Shown here: positions 1-6,734 of the stretch, in pieces | Layout: every line of letters begins with the position of its first letter | How positions within the stretch are numbered: position 1 is the stretch's first letter | Source: Chryseobacterium sp. H1D6B | GTDB lineage: Bacteria > Bacteroidota > Bacteroidia > Flavobacteriales > Weeksellaceae | Length of the DNA stretch: 64,000 nucleotides | Reading direction: 5' to 3' | Assembly (NCBI RefSeq): GCF_029892445.1 | Contig: NZ_JARXVJ010000001.1 | Location: 1,426,001 to 1,490,000 of the forward strand | Translations under genes and position numbers: made by a program | Notes under the pieces: generated by a model | Database searches by the model: none | Told to the model about the DNA's origin: nothing | Seen by the model: the letters and a program-made list of their open reading frames with translations, nothing else

Positions 1-2
1 AT

Positions 3-41
3 ATAGCTATTCCTTTAAATAATGGTTTAGAAACAGCTTAA
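3..41 (+). CDS. Possible C-terminal end of a gene entering from the left
   Basis: One plus-strand frame is open from the window edge and ends at a TAA at 39-41, giving the tail IAIPLNNGLETA. The codons look ordinary, and a two-way hairpin at 64-95 follows at a suitable distance, as expected for a convergent gene pair with lepA. Only twelve residues are visible, so neither the product nor the reality of the gene can be settled here. Confidence 0.3.
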   Translation: MAIPLNNGLETA

Positions 42-63
42 TCTTAAAATTAGTTTTAAAAAT

Positions 64-95
64 AAAAAGACCGGTAAAATTTACCGGTCTTTTTT
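64..95. terminator. Two-way intrinsic terminator between the left-edge gene and lepA
   Basis: The stem AGACCGGTAAA pairs with TTTACCGGTCT and has T-runs on both strands, so it can stop lepA transcription on the minus strand and anything arriving on the plus strand. Confidence 0.85.
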
Positions 96-99
96 ATAC

Positions 100-1896
100 T
101 TAATCGTTTAGTTTTAATACTGCCATGAACGCTGACTGCGGGACTTCTACCCTTCCAATCTGCTTCATTTTCTTCTTACCTTCTTTCTGCTTCTCCAAAA
201 GTTTACGTTTTCTGGAAATATCTCCTCCGTAACATTTTGCAGTAACATCTTTCCTTAATGCTTTAATGGTTTCTCTTGCAATAACTTTGGCTCCTAAAGC
301 GGCCTGAACAGCAATATCAAACTGCTGTCTAGGAATAAGTTCGCGGAGTTTTTCACACATCTTTTTACCGATGTGGTAAGCATTACTGTCATGAATCAGT
401 GAAGAAAGTGCATCTACCATATCTCCATTGATCAGAATATCCATTTTAACCAACTTAGAAGCACGCATTCCGATAGGTGAATAATCAAATGACGCATATC
501 CTTTTGAGATCGATTTTAGACGATCGTAAAAGTCAAAAACAACTTCTGCCAAAGGCATATTGAATGTAAGCTCTACTCTTTCTGCCGTTAAATAACTCTG
601 GTTGACAATCTCTCCTCTTTTTTCAATACAAAGGGTCATAACAGGGCCTACAAAATCTGATTTCGTAATGATAGAAGCCTTAATAAACGGCTCTTCTACT
701 CTGTCAAGAATTGTAGGATCCATCATTTCTGACGGGTTATTGATCAAAATTGGAGTGTCAGGCTCTCTCTTTGAATATCCATGGTATGAAACATTGGGCA
801 CCGTAGTGATAACGTCCATATTAAATTCTCTGTCAAGACGTTCCTGAACGATTTCCATGTGAAGCATTCCTAAGAATCCGCAACGGAAACCGAAACCTAA
901 AGCTGCTGAACTCTCCGGCTCGAAAACCAAAGAAGCGTCATTAAGTCTTAATTTTTCAAGTGAGAATCTTAATTCTTCAAAATCTTCAGATTCTATAGGA
1001 TAAATCCCGGCAAAAACCATAGGTTTTACTTCTTCAAATCCATCGATTGCCTCTGAAGCAGGATTTACAAAAGAGGTAATCGTATCACCTACTTTTACTT
1101 CCCTGGCATCTTTTATTCCAGAAATAATATATCCTACATCACCGCACTGAATTGTTTTTTTAGGAACCTGTTTTAGCTTCAACGTACCTACTTCATCAGC
1201 ACCGTATTCTTTTCCAGTAGCGAAAAATTTAATTTTCTCATTTTTGGAAATACTTCCATTTACTACTTTAAAATAAGCTTCAATTCCTCTGAAAGGATTG
1301 TAGACAGAGTCAAAAATTAGTGCCTGTAATGGTGCATCAGGATCTCCAACCGGTGCAGGAATTCTATTGACAATCTGCTCCAGCAGATCATGAACTCCTT
1401 CTCCTGTTTTCCCGGAAACTCTTAAAACATCTTCAGGCTTGCATCCTAAAAGACCAACGATCTCGTCTGTTACTTCTTCCGGATTTGCTGAAGGAAGATC
1501 TATTTTATTAAGAATAGGAATGATCTCAAGATCATTTTCTAATGCTAAGTAAAGGTTACTAATTGTCTGTGCCTGAATACTCTGTGCAGCATCTACAATA
1601 AGAAGCGCTCCCTCACAGGCAGCAATAGAACGGGAAACTTCGTAAGAAAAATCTACGTGTCCCGGTGTATCAATTAGATTTAAAATATATTTTTCTCCTT
1701 TATATTCATAATCCATCTGGATCGCATGAGATTTAATCGTAATCCCGCGCTCTTTTTCCAAATCCATATCGTCCAAAGTCTGAGACTGCAATTCTCTTTG
1801 GGTAACTGTGTTGGTATACTCTAAAAGACGATCCGCCAAAGTACTTTTACCGTGGTCAATATGTGCGATTATGCAAAAATTTCGTATGTTTTTCAT
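100..1896 (-). CDS. lepA: Elongation factor 4 (LepA), ribosome back-translocation GTPase
   Basis: LepA is a ribosome-bound translational GTPase involved in translation under stress and in 30S biogenesis. The 598-residue length is normal for the family. The P-loop AHIDHGKST lies at about residues 11-19, followed by the switch region ERGITI, the DTPGH motif near 76-80 and the NKID specificity motif near 130. The C-terminal part has the LepA-specific basic tail with [17 protein letters not shown]. The ATG start is preceded by a TATCTTTG promoter element (1915-1922, minus strand). It is a single gene closed by the hairpin at 64-95. Identification is secure. Confidence 0.97.
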   Translation of the reverse strand: MKNIRNFCIIAHIDHGKSTLADRLLEYTNTVTQRELQSQTLDDMDLEKERGITIKSHAIQMDYEYKGEKYILNLIDTPGHVDFSYEVSRSIAACEGALLIVDAAQSIQAQTISNLYLALENDLEIIPILNKIDLPSANPEEVTDEIVGLLGCKPEDVLRVSGKTGEGVHDLLEQIVNRIPAPVGDPDAPLQALIFDSVYNPFRGIEAYFKVVNGSISKNEKIKFFATGKEYGADEVGTLKLKQVPKKTIQCGDVGYIISGIKDAREVKVGDTITSFVNPASEAIDGFEEVKPMVFAGIYPIESEDFEELRFSLEKLRLNDASLVFEPESSAALGFGFRCGFLGMLHMEIVQERLDREFNMDVITTVPNVSYHGYSKREPDTPILINNPSEMMDPTILDRVEEPFIKASIITKSDFVGPVMTLCIEKRGEIVNQSYLTAERVELTFNMPLAEVVFDFYDRLKSISKGYASFDYSPIGMRASKLVKMDILINGDMVDALSSLIHDSNAYHIGKKMCEKLRELIPRQQFDIAVQAALGAKVIARETIKALRKDVTAKCYGGDISRKRKLLEKQKEGKKKMKQIGRVEVPQSAFMAVLKLND

Positions 1897-1914
1897 TTAA
1901 GAACTTGTAATTTG

Positions 1915-1922
1915 CAAAGATA
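1915..1922 (-). promoter_or_regulatory. TAnnTTTG -7 element for lepA
   Basis: The minus strand reads TATCTTTG 19-26 bases before the lepA ATG, matching the Bacteroidota -7 consensus. No TTG is seen at the usual upstream spacing. The element overlaps the T-tract of the preceding gene's terminator. Confidence 0.55.
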
Positions 1923-1949
1923 AAAAAAAGAGAGACATTATCTCTCTTA
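1922..1949 (-). terminator. Intrinsic terminator after the 1966-3006 gene
   Basis: On the minus strand the stem AAGAGAGATAA/TGTCTCTCTT is followed by a run of eight T. It lies 16 bases beyond the stop codon of the glycine-zipper protein. Confidence 0.8.
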
Positions 1950-1965
1950 ATTTTATGGTGTTAAA

Positions 1966-3006
1966 TTATTTTATAAATACATAAGATCCGGTTAAAGAAT
2001 CTATATAAACGTCTGTCATTGTTGATGATTTGAAACCAAACCCGTTTATTGCACCTTTATTAGAACCAGAGTCAATAGCGGCTCCTATAGCTGCTCCTAC
2101 TAAACCTCCTGCCACTGCTCCTACTATAACTCCTCCTGTTTTCGTTTCGGCAAAAAGCTCTGTTCTTGATGCAGTAATATAGAATCCTTCATCATTTTTC
2201 ATCATTTCTAAAAACCCTACAGGGGTATATCTGTAAGCTTTACCCTCATCTACATAGCAAAAAGCATCACTTAAAGAGGTGCCGACCTGCTCATTTTTAT
2301 TTTTTATCCTTACTACTCTGCCTTTTTTATTTTTCTCAACATAATAACCGTATGCTGGTTCCTGTGTTGAAAAGCTTTTAAAATCTAAGTAAACACCCTT
2401 TCTCAATTCAGAGTTATAAATTGATTTATTATTTTTAATTAAATAAGAATTATAATTACCAATCTCATTTTCAGGAATATATTGGCTTAAAACTGAATTT
2501 GTATAAGAAGCTTTAATAAATTCTGTGATGCTATTTGAAACTTCTTGAGCCAAGTATTTCGATACATTTGCAGTTCTTTTAGGATCGGAAACAATTACAT
2601 TATCAAACCGGTTGATAAAATAATATTTATCTTTTCTTTTAATAAAGCTCGAAATCTTAATTTTAATCTTTCCAAAAACAGATTTTTGTCCCTCATCCTG
2701 TTCATCATAAACTTTCAGTTCTTCTAAAACCAAAACAATATCATTATTTCCTCCTGCTTTATTGTTTTCTGAAAACCAATTTTCTATGCGGACATTAAGG
2801 TCTGCATCTGCAAATTGTATTTCTACCGGCTCACTTTTATAAGAAACTTTTCCAATTTCTTTATCTTTTCTATTGTCAATTAAAGTAAGTGATTTTGTAA
2901 GTCCTTTCTTGTCTTTAATATTCTGTTTAAGCTCTATAACTTCCCTGACCTGCGAAAAAGAAAAAATTGCTATAAAACTAAATGCAATGAGTAATAGTTT
3001 TTTCAT
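1966..3006 (-). CDS. Secreted protein of unknown function with glycine-zipper segment
   Basis: I do not recognise a named family. The protein is 346 residues and opens with a clear Sec signal peptide (MKKLLLIAFSFIAIFSFSQ), so it is exported to the periplasm or outer membrane. Residues of about 285-315 (TGGVIVGAVAGGLVGAAIGAA) form a glycine-zipper-like hydrophobic stretch of the kind that inserts into or packs in membranes. The rest is mixed alpha/beta sequence rich in charged residues. It has its own promoter-like element (3025-3032) and terminator (1922-1949), so it appears to be transcribed alone. Confidence 0.7.
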   Translation of the reverse strand: MKKLLLIAFSFIAIFSFSQVREVIELKQNIKDKKGLTKSLTLIDNRKDKEIGKVSYKSEPVEIQFADADLNVRIENWFSENNKAGGNNDIVLVLEELKVYDEQDEGQKSVFGKIKIKISSFIKRKDKYYFINRFDNVIVSDPKRTANVSKYLAQEVSNSITEFIKASYTNSVLSQYIPENEIGNYNSYLIKNNKSIYNSELRKGVYLDFKSFSTQEPAYGYYVEKNKKGRVVRIKNKNEQVGTSLSDAFCYVDEGKAYRYTPVGFLEMMKNDEGFYITASRTELFAETKTGGVIVGAVAGGLVGAAIGAAIDSGSNKGAINGFGFKSSTMTDVYIDSLTGSYVFIK

Positions 3007-3024
3007 GAATTATAAAATTTTGTG

Positions 3025-3032
3025 CAAAAGTA
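3025..3032 (-). promoter_or_regulatory. TAnnTTTG promoter for the 1966-3006 gene
   Basis: The minus strand reads TACTTTTG about 20 bases before the ATG, with a TTTG 16 bases upstream that falls in the T-tract of the sigma-operon terminator. The spacing is slightly short of the usual 17-23. Confidence 0.55.
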
Positions 3033-3040
3033 TACATTTG

Positions 3041-3083
3041 AAAAAAATCAAACGACTCTTACAAAAGATTTGTAAGAGTCGTC
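3041..3083 (-). terminator. Terminator of the sigma/anti-sigma operon
   Basis: The stem CGACTCTTACAAA/TTTGTAAGAGTCG (13 base pairs, 3-base loop, at 3053-3081) is followed on the minus strand by TTTGATTTTTTT. It sits 22 bases after the last gene of the operon. Confidence 0.88.
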
Positions 3084-3104
3084 CAACATTAAAAAAATAA
3101 ACTA

Positions 3105-3617
3105 TTATGGTTCCTGTCTAGGCTTTGAAGGATTATTTGTTCCCCCGTGGCTTTTTTTCTCGTTCATTTTATCTCTCATCATACCTTCGGATTGGAACAG
3201 CTTCAAAACTTTCTGACAAGGAATTACCAGCTGCATTTTCTCTGCATATTTTTTTCTATTATCTAATAATCTTTGACCAACATCAAAACTCTGCTGTAAT
3301 TTCATCTTGGCTTCATCATCAGATAAAGTTTCAGGATTAAAATTTGAATTAAATTGGCTTTTTATATGCTTCTGACTGTCAATATACTCATTATATACTG
3401 CTGTAAATTCAGCTTTGTCTTTTGGGTCTATTTCCAGATTATCGATAATCATATTATCTCTAAACTTTTTCAGAAGTTCTTTTCTTTCTTCAGGAGAAAG
3501 ATTATTGATCACTTCTTTTCTCTGCTGGGGATTCATCTTCTTCCAGTCGTAATCAGTTCTTTGGGCGTTTAAGCCAAAGCCATAAATAATAAAAAGTATA
3601 AATAATATCTTTTTCAT
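3105..3617 (-). CDS. Exported Spy/CpxP-like helical protein of a sigma-factor operon
   Basis: This 170-residue protein has a signal peptide (about 1-19, ending GLNAQ) and then an almost entirely helical, charged body. It contains NPQQRKEVINNLSPEERKELLKKFRD and later AKMKLQQSFDVGQRLLDNRKKYAEKM. That pattern, with paired helices and a C-terminal flexible GGTNNPSKPRQEP tail, resembles periplasmic Spy/CpxP/ZraP-type stress proteins, although no metal site is obvious. It starts 7 bases after the anti-sigma gene and is the last gene before the operon terminator. The family is inferred from composition only. Confidence 0.6.
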   Translation of the reverse strand: MKKILFILFIIYGFGLNAQRTDYDWKKMNPQQRKEVINNLSPEERKELLKKFRDNMIIDNLEIDPKDKAEFTAVYNEYIDSQKHIKSQFNSNFNPETLSDDEAKMKLQQSFDVGQRLLDNRKKYAEKMQLVIPCQKVLKLFQSEGMMRDKMNEKKSHGGTNNPSKPRQEP

Positions 3618-3624
3618 CTTTCTT

Positions 3625-4161
3625 TTAATTATATAAATCCAAATAAACGTCCTGCACTGAATTATTTGCTAATTCTGCAATTTCAGAGTTGGAAAATGAA
3701 TCTAGATATTCTGTCATTTGAGTTTCAGTTTTTTTCGAAGCAGGCTTACTTGTATTTGTACTTATATCCCTGCTATTTTCATTATTCTGCGTATAAGAAG
3801 TATTACCTTTCAACTGATTATCAACTGTTTGATTATTATTTTCAACAGAAGTTAAATCAGATTTCAATGTTTCATATGCAGCCTCTCCTTCAGTTTTTGG
3901 TGCCTGATTATTTAATGCATAAGCGGCTTCTGAATTATTCAGATCTTTCACTGAATCATTGTCCGAATTAAAAACAAAAGTCACCCCAAAAATCAAGGCT
4001 ATTGAAGCCGCGGCTGCCATTGCCCAATTCATCTTAAATATAGGTGCTTTTTTACTCGCTCTTACATCATTCATCACTTTATCCTGAATAGTGTCAAACA
4101 AATTATCAGGAACTTTGTAAATGTTTTTGCGTTCTAGTTTTTCTATATCGAAATCTTTCAT
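3625..4161 (-). CDS. Membrane-anchored anti-sigma factor
   Basis: This is the probable partner that holds the upstream ECF sigma factor inactive at the inner membrane. The first 40 residues (MKDFDIEKLERKNIYKVPDN and on) form a short cytoplasmic part. One transmembrane helix follows (WAMAAAASIALIFGVTFVF), then a Ser/Asn/Thr-rich periplasmic region and a conserved-looking end, LDSFSNSEIAELANNSVQDVYLDLY. I take the ATG at 4161 rather than a TTG 15 bases earlier. It lies 18 bases after the sigma gene. No zinc (HxxxCxxC) motif is present, so it is not a ZAS-type anti-sigma. Confidence 0.75.
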   Translation of the reverse strand: MKDFDIEKLERKNIYKVPDNLFDTIQDKVMNDVRASKKAPIFKMNWAMAAAASIALIFGVTFVFNSDNDSVKDLNNSEAAYALNNQAPKTEGEAAYETLKSDLTSVENNNQTVDNQLKGNTSYTQNNENSRDISTNTSKPASKKTETQMTEYLDSFSNSEIAELANNSVQDVYLDLYN

Positions 4162-4179
4162 CTTTTTGCTTCTCAAAAA

Positions 4180-4731
4180 TTATTTCTCGTAATTTTGTTT
4201 AATATATTCTTCAATTTTTTGTTTGGCATAATGATAATTTGTTTTCAAGGTCCCTACCGACATATCTACAATTTTAGAGATTTCTTCATAGGGCAGATCA
4301 TCATAATACCGCATCATAAATACTAGTTTCTGCTTTTCCGGCAGGCTTTGTATGGCATTCTGTAATAAAGCTTGTATTTCTTCGGCATCACTTTCAGAAT
4401 TATCAGCTACCAGATTCTGCATATAATATTCAGCATCTTCATCGGTCTTCTGCATTTTTTTTAGTTTATTGATCTGCTGTAATGCTTCGTTGGTAGCAAT
4501 TCTATACAGCCATGTATACAACTGACTGTCGTTTTTGAACTGGTGAAAATTCTGATATGCTTTTATAAAAGTTTCCTGCAAAGTATCCTGAGCAAGATCA
4601 CCATCCACAAGAATTCTTCTTATGTGCCAATACAATCTACTCTGATAAGCATCCATCAGCAAACGAATACCCTTTTCGAGAGTTCGCGGGTTTTGCATGA
4701 GCGCAATAATTTCTGCGTCCTTAATCTTCAT
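4180..4731 (-). CDS. ECF-family RNA polymerase sigma factor
   Basis: This extracytoplasmic-function sigma factor has 183 residues, usual for the group. Region 2 spans about residues 24-90 and contains DLAQDTLQETFIKAYQNF and the -10 recognition stretch TWLYRIATNEALQQI. Region 4 lies at about 128-178, with LPEKQKLVFMMRYYDDLPYE and the recognition-helix motif MSVGTLKTNYHYAKQKIEEY. It leads an operon with its anti-sigma factor and an exported helical protein. A TTG-N22-TATTTTTG promoter precedes it. Its regulon is unknown. Confidence 0.93.
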   Translation of the reverse strand: MKIKDAEIIALMQNPRTLEKGIRLLMDAYQSRLYWHIRRILVDGDLAQDTLQETFIKAYQNFHQFKNDSQLYTWLYRIATNEALQQINKLKKMQKTDEDAEYYMQNLVADNSESDAEEIQALLQNAIQSLPEKQKLVFMMRYYDDLPYEEISKIVDMSVGTLKTNYHYAKQKIEEYIKQNYEK

Positions 4732-4756
4732 TAGATGCTTTCATTGTTTTGGATTA

Positions 4757-4764
4757 CAAAAATA
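4757..4764 (-). promoter_or_regulatory. TTG-N22-TAnnTTTG promoter of the sigma operon
   Basis: The minus strand has TATTTTTG at 4764-4757 and TTG at 4789-4787, 22 bases apart, which fits the Bacteroidota housekeeping promoter. It lies 26 bases before the sigma-factor ATG. Confidence 0.65.
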
Positions 4765-4814
4765 GTTGAAAGTTAAATTACTTCTTCAATTTTCAGTCCA
4801 AATATCAAAAATAG

Positions 4815-4822
4815 TATCTTTG
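4815..4822 (+). promoter_or_regulatory. TAnnTTTG element immediately before the DUF2520 gene
   Basis: TATCTTTG ends only four bases before the ATG at 4827. If it is used, transcription would start at or within a base or two of the start codon, giving a leaderless message. No TTG is seen at 17-23 bases upstream. Confidence 0.5.
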
Positions 4823-4826
4823 TTAT

Positions 4827-5576
4827 ATGCAAATTGTAATTATCGGTTCCGGAAATGTAGCCTATCACCTGGCAAAAGCTTTTGTCTATAAAGGTATTCC
4901 AATAGCCCAAATATTTGGCCGAAATGAGGAAAGTTTGAATAAAATATCAGAAGAACTGCAGCTTTCTTATTCTATCAAAGATTTAAAAGATGCAGACTTA
5001 TACATTATTTGTGTAAGCGATAATTCTGTGGAAGATGTTTCTAAACTGATCACAAAAAAAGATTGTTTAGTCGCTCATACTTCCGGTTCTCTGCCAAAAG
5101 AAATTCTGAAAGGGGAGTACAGAAAATCAAGCCTTTATCCTCTGCAGACTTTTTCAAAATCTAAAAATTTAAACTACGGAAAAATTCCTTTTTTTATTGA
5201 GGCTGAAAATGAAAATGATGAAAATATCCTTTTCGAGTTAGCTTCAAAGGTCTCTGAAAATGTAATGAAAGGGAGCTATGAAAAAAGAAAATACATTCAT
5301 CTTACTGCTGTTTTTGCTTGTAATTTCGTCAATCATTTATTTGCAAGAGCTAAAGAAATCTCGGATTCTCAAGAAATTCCATTTGAATATTTTTTACCAT
5401 TAATTGATGAAACTGTTCAAAAAATTCATGAAATTGAACCGAAATCAGCACAGACAGGACCTGCTGTAAGAAATGATGTAAGGGTATTACAGCTGCATGA
5501 ACAATTACTGAAAGACGAAAGTCTGGAAATTTATAAAACAATGAATCATTCTATTAAAAAAATGTATGAGTTATAA
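4827..5576 (+). CDS. Rossmann-fold and DUF2520 domain protein
   Basis: This 249-residue protein starts with an NAD(P)-binding Rossmann motif, IVIIGSGNVAYHLAKAF (GxGxxA, residues 3-19), and the remaining architecture matches the Rossmann-like plus DUF2520 family. These are relatives of 6-phosphogluconate/ketopantoate dehydrogenase folds whose substrates are unknown. The C-terminal half is helical, with CNFVNHLFARAKEI and the motif TGPAVRNDVRV. It overlaps the next gene by 11 bases and probably forms an operon with the KdsC-like gene and maf. The enzymatic reaction is not known. Confidence 0.85.
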   Translation: MQIVIIGSGNVAYHLAKAFVYKGIPIAQIFGRNEESLNKISEELQLSYSIKDLKDADLYIICVSDNSVEDVSKLITKKDCLVAHTSGSLPKEILKGEYRKSSLYPLQTFSKSKNLNYGKIPFFIEAENENDENILFELASKVSENVMKGSYEKRKYIHLTAVFACNFVNHLFARAKEISDSQEIPFEYFLPLIDETVQKIHEIEPKSAQTGPAVRNDVRVLQLHEQLLKDESLEIYKTMNHSIKKMYEL

Positions 5577-6084
5577 AGAGAAATTAAAAGATATTAAAGC
5601 CTTTGTTTTTGATGTAGATGGAGTTTTCACTGATGGAAGTGTCTATCTTATGCATGGAGGAAATATGTCCAGAGTAATGAATGTGCTGGACGGCTACGCA
5701 GTAGTTAAGGCTCTGAAAGAAAATTATTTAATAGGAGTAATCACAGGAGGAAATGATGAAATGGTAAAACATAGAATCAATTATCTTGGAATTCAGGATT
5801 ATTATCCAAAATCACATAATAAGATTGTTGATTTCGAAGATTTTAAGAAAAAATACAACCTTAAAAATGAAGAAATATTAACGATGGGTGATGATCTTCC
5901 GGATCTTCATATGATGGAAAGCTCTGCTATTGCCGCCTGTCCGGAAAATGCCGTTCCGGAAATAAAAGGAATCTCCACTTATATTTCCCCGAAAAAGGGT
6001 GGAAGCGGGGCAGTACGTGATGTTATTGAGCAGGTAATGAAAGTGCAGGGAAACTGGCATGATGACAATACACAATCTATATAA
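5566..6084 (+). CDS. kdsC: HAD-IIIA phosphatase, KdsC-like (KDO-8-phosphate phosphatase)
   Basis: The 172-residue length fits the tetrameric KdsC family, which removes phosphate from 3-deoxy-manno-octulosonate 8-phosphate during lipopolysaccharide core synthesis. HAD motif I is FVFDVDGVFTDGSV (nucleophile and acid/base Asp at about 17 and 19). VITGGND is motif II, and GDDLPDLHMM is motif IV. The protein is cytoplasmic and has no cap domain, which is typical of KdsC. It overlaps the DUF2520 gene and lies 9 bases before maf. A different sugar-phosphate substrate cannot be excluded from sequence alone. Confidence 0.82.
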   Translation: MSYKEKLKDIKAFVFDVDGVFTDGSVYLMHGGNMSRVMNVLDGYAVVKALKENYLIGVITGGNDEMVKHRINYLGIQDYYPKSHNKIVDFEDFKKKYNLKNEEILTMGDDLPDLHMMESSAIAACPENAVPEIKGISTYISPKKGGSGAVRDVIEQVMKVQGNWHDDNTQSI

Positions 6085-6093
6085 ACAGCTGAT

Positions 6094-6648
6094 ATGAAAT
6101 TACTTTTAGCGTCTCAGTCTCCAAGAAGAAAAGAACTGCTTTCCAGTCTGGGGTTTGATTTTGAAGTTGTAAAAATAGACTGTGAAGAAATCCTTCCTGA
6201 AAGCATTGAAATAGGAGAGGCTGCGGCTTATCTTTCTCAATTAAAAGCAGCAGCGTTTAGAAATCTCGATAAAGACGAGGTTTTATTGACTGCAGATACC
6301 ATTGTTGCTGTTGATAATCAAATCCTTGGAAAGCCAAAAGATGAATCTGACGCTAAAAATATGCTGCAGATATTGTCTGGAAAAACACACCAGGTTTACA
6401 CCGCAATTACTATAAAGACACTTGATAAAATTTTTACCGAAACCGATTGTGCAGATGTAGATTTTGATATCATTTCGGAAAAAGAAATCAATTACTATAT
6501 TCAAAAATACAAACCATTCGATAAAGCAGGAAGTTATGGCATCCAGGAATGGCTGGGTATGGCTAAAATCAAAAAAATGTCAGGGAGTTTTTATACAATA
6601 ATGGGACTGCCTACTCATTTGGTTTACAAAATTTTGAAAGAAATATAA
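6094..6648 (+). CDS. maf: Maf-family nucleoside triphosphate pyrophosphatase
   Basis: Maf proteins hydrolyse non-canonical or pyrimidine nucleoside triphosphates to monophosphates, in nucleotide-pool cleaning and division control. The signature LLLASQSPRRKELL opens the protein at residues 3-16. The catalytic Asp-containing TADTIVAVDNQILGKP and the FDKAGSYGIQ segment are also present. Its 184 residues are normal. The GSYGIQEW motif is of the dTTP/UTP-specific subgroup type. It is third in the DUF2520-kdsC-maf operon; sprE follows after 86 bases. Confidence 0.93.
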   Translation: MKLLLASQSPRRKELLSSLGFDFEVVKIDCEEILPESIEIGEAAAYLSQLKAAAFRNLDKDEVLLTADTIVAVDNQILGKPKDESDAKNMLQILSGKTHQVYTAITIKTLDKIFTETDCADVDFDIISEKEINYYIQKYKPFDKAGSYGIQEWLGMAKIKKMSGSFYTIMGLPTHLVYKILKEI

Positions 6649-6734
6649 ATTTTTTCAAAATAAAATTTTATTATTTTTACAAAATCATCAAACTATTTTA
6701 TAATAAATAGTAGATTAGCGAGTTATATTGAATA

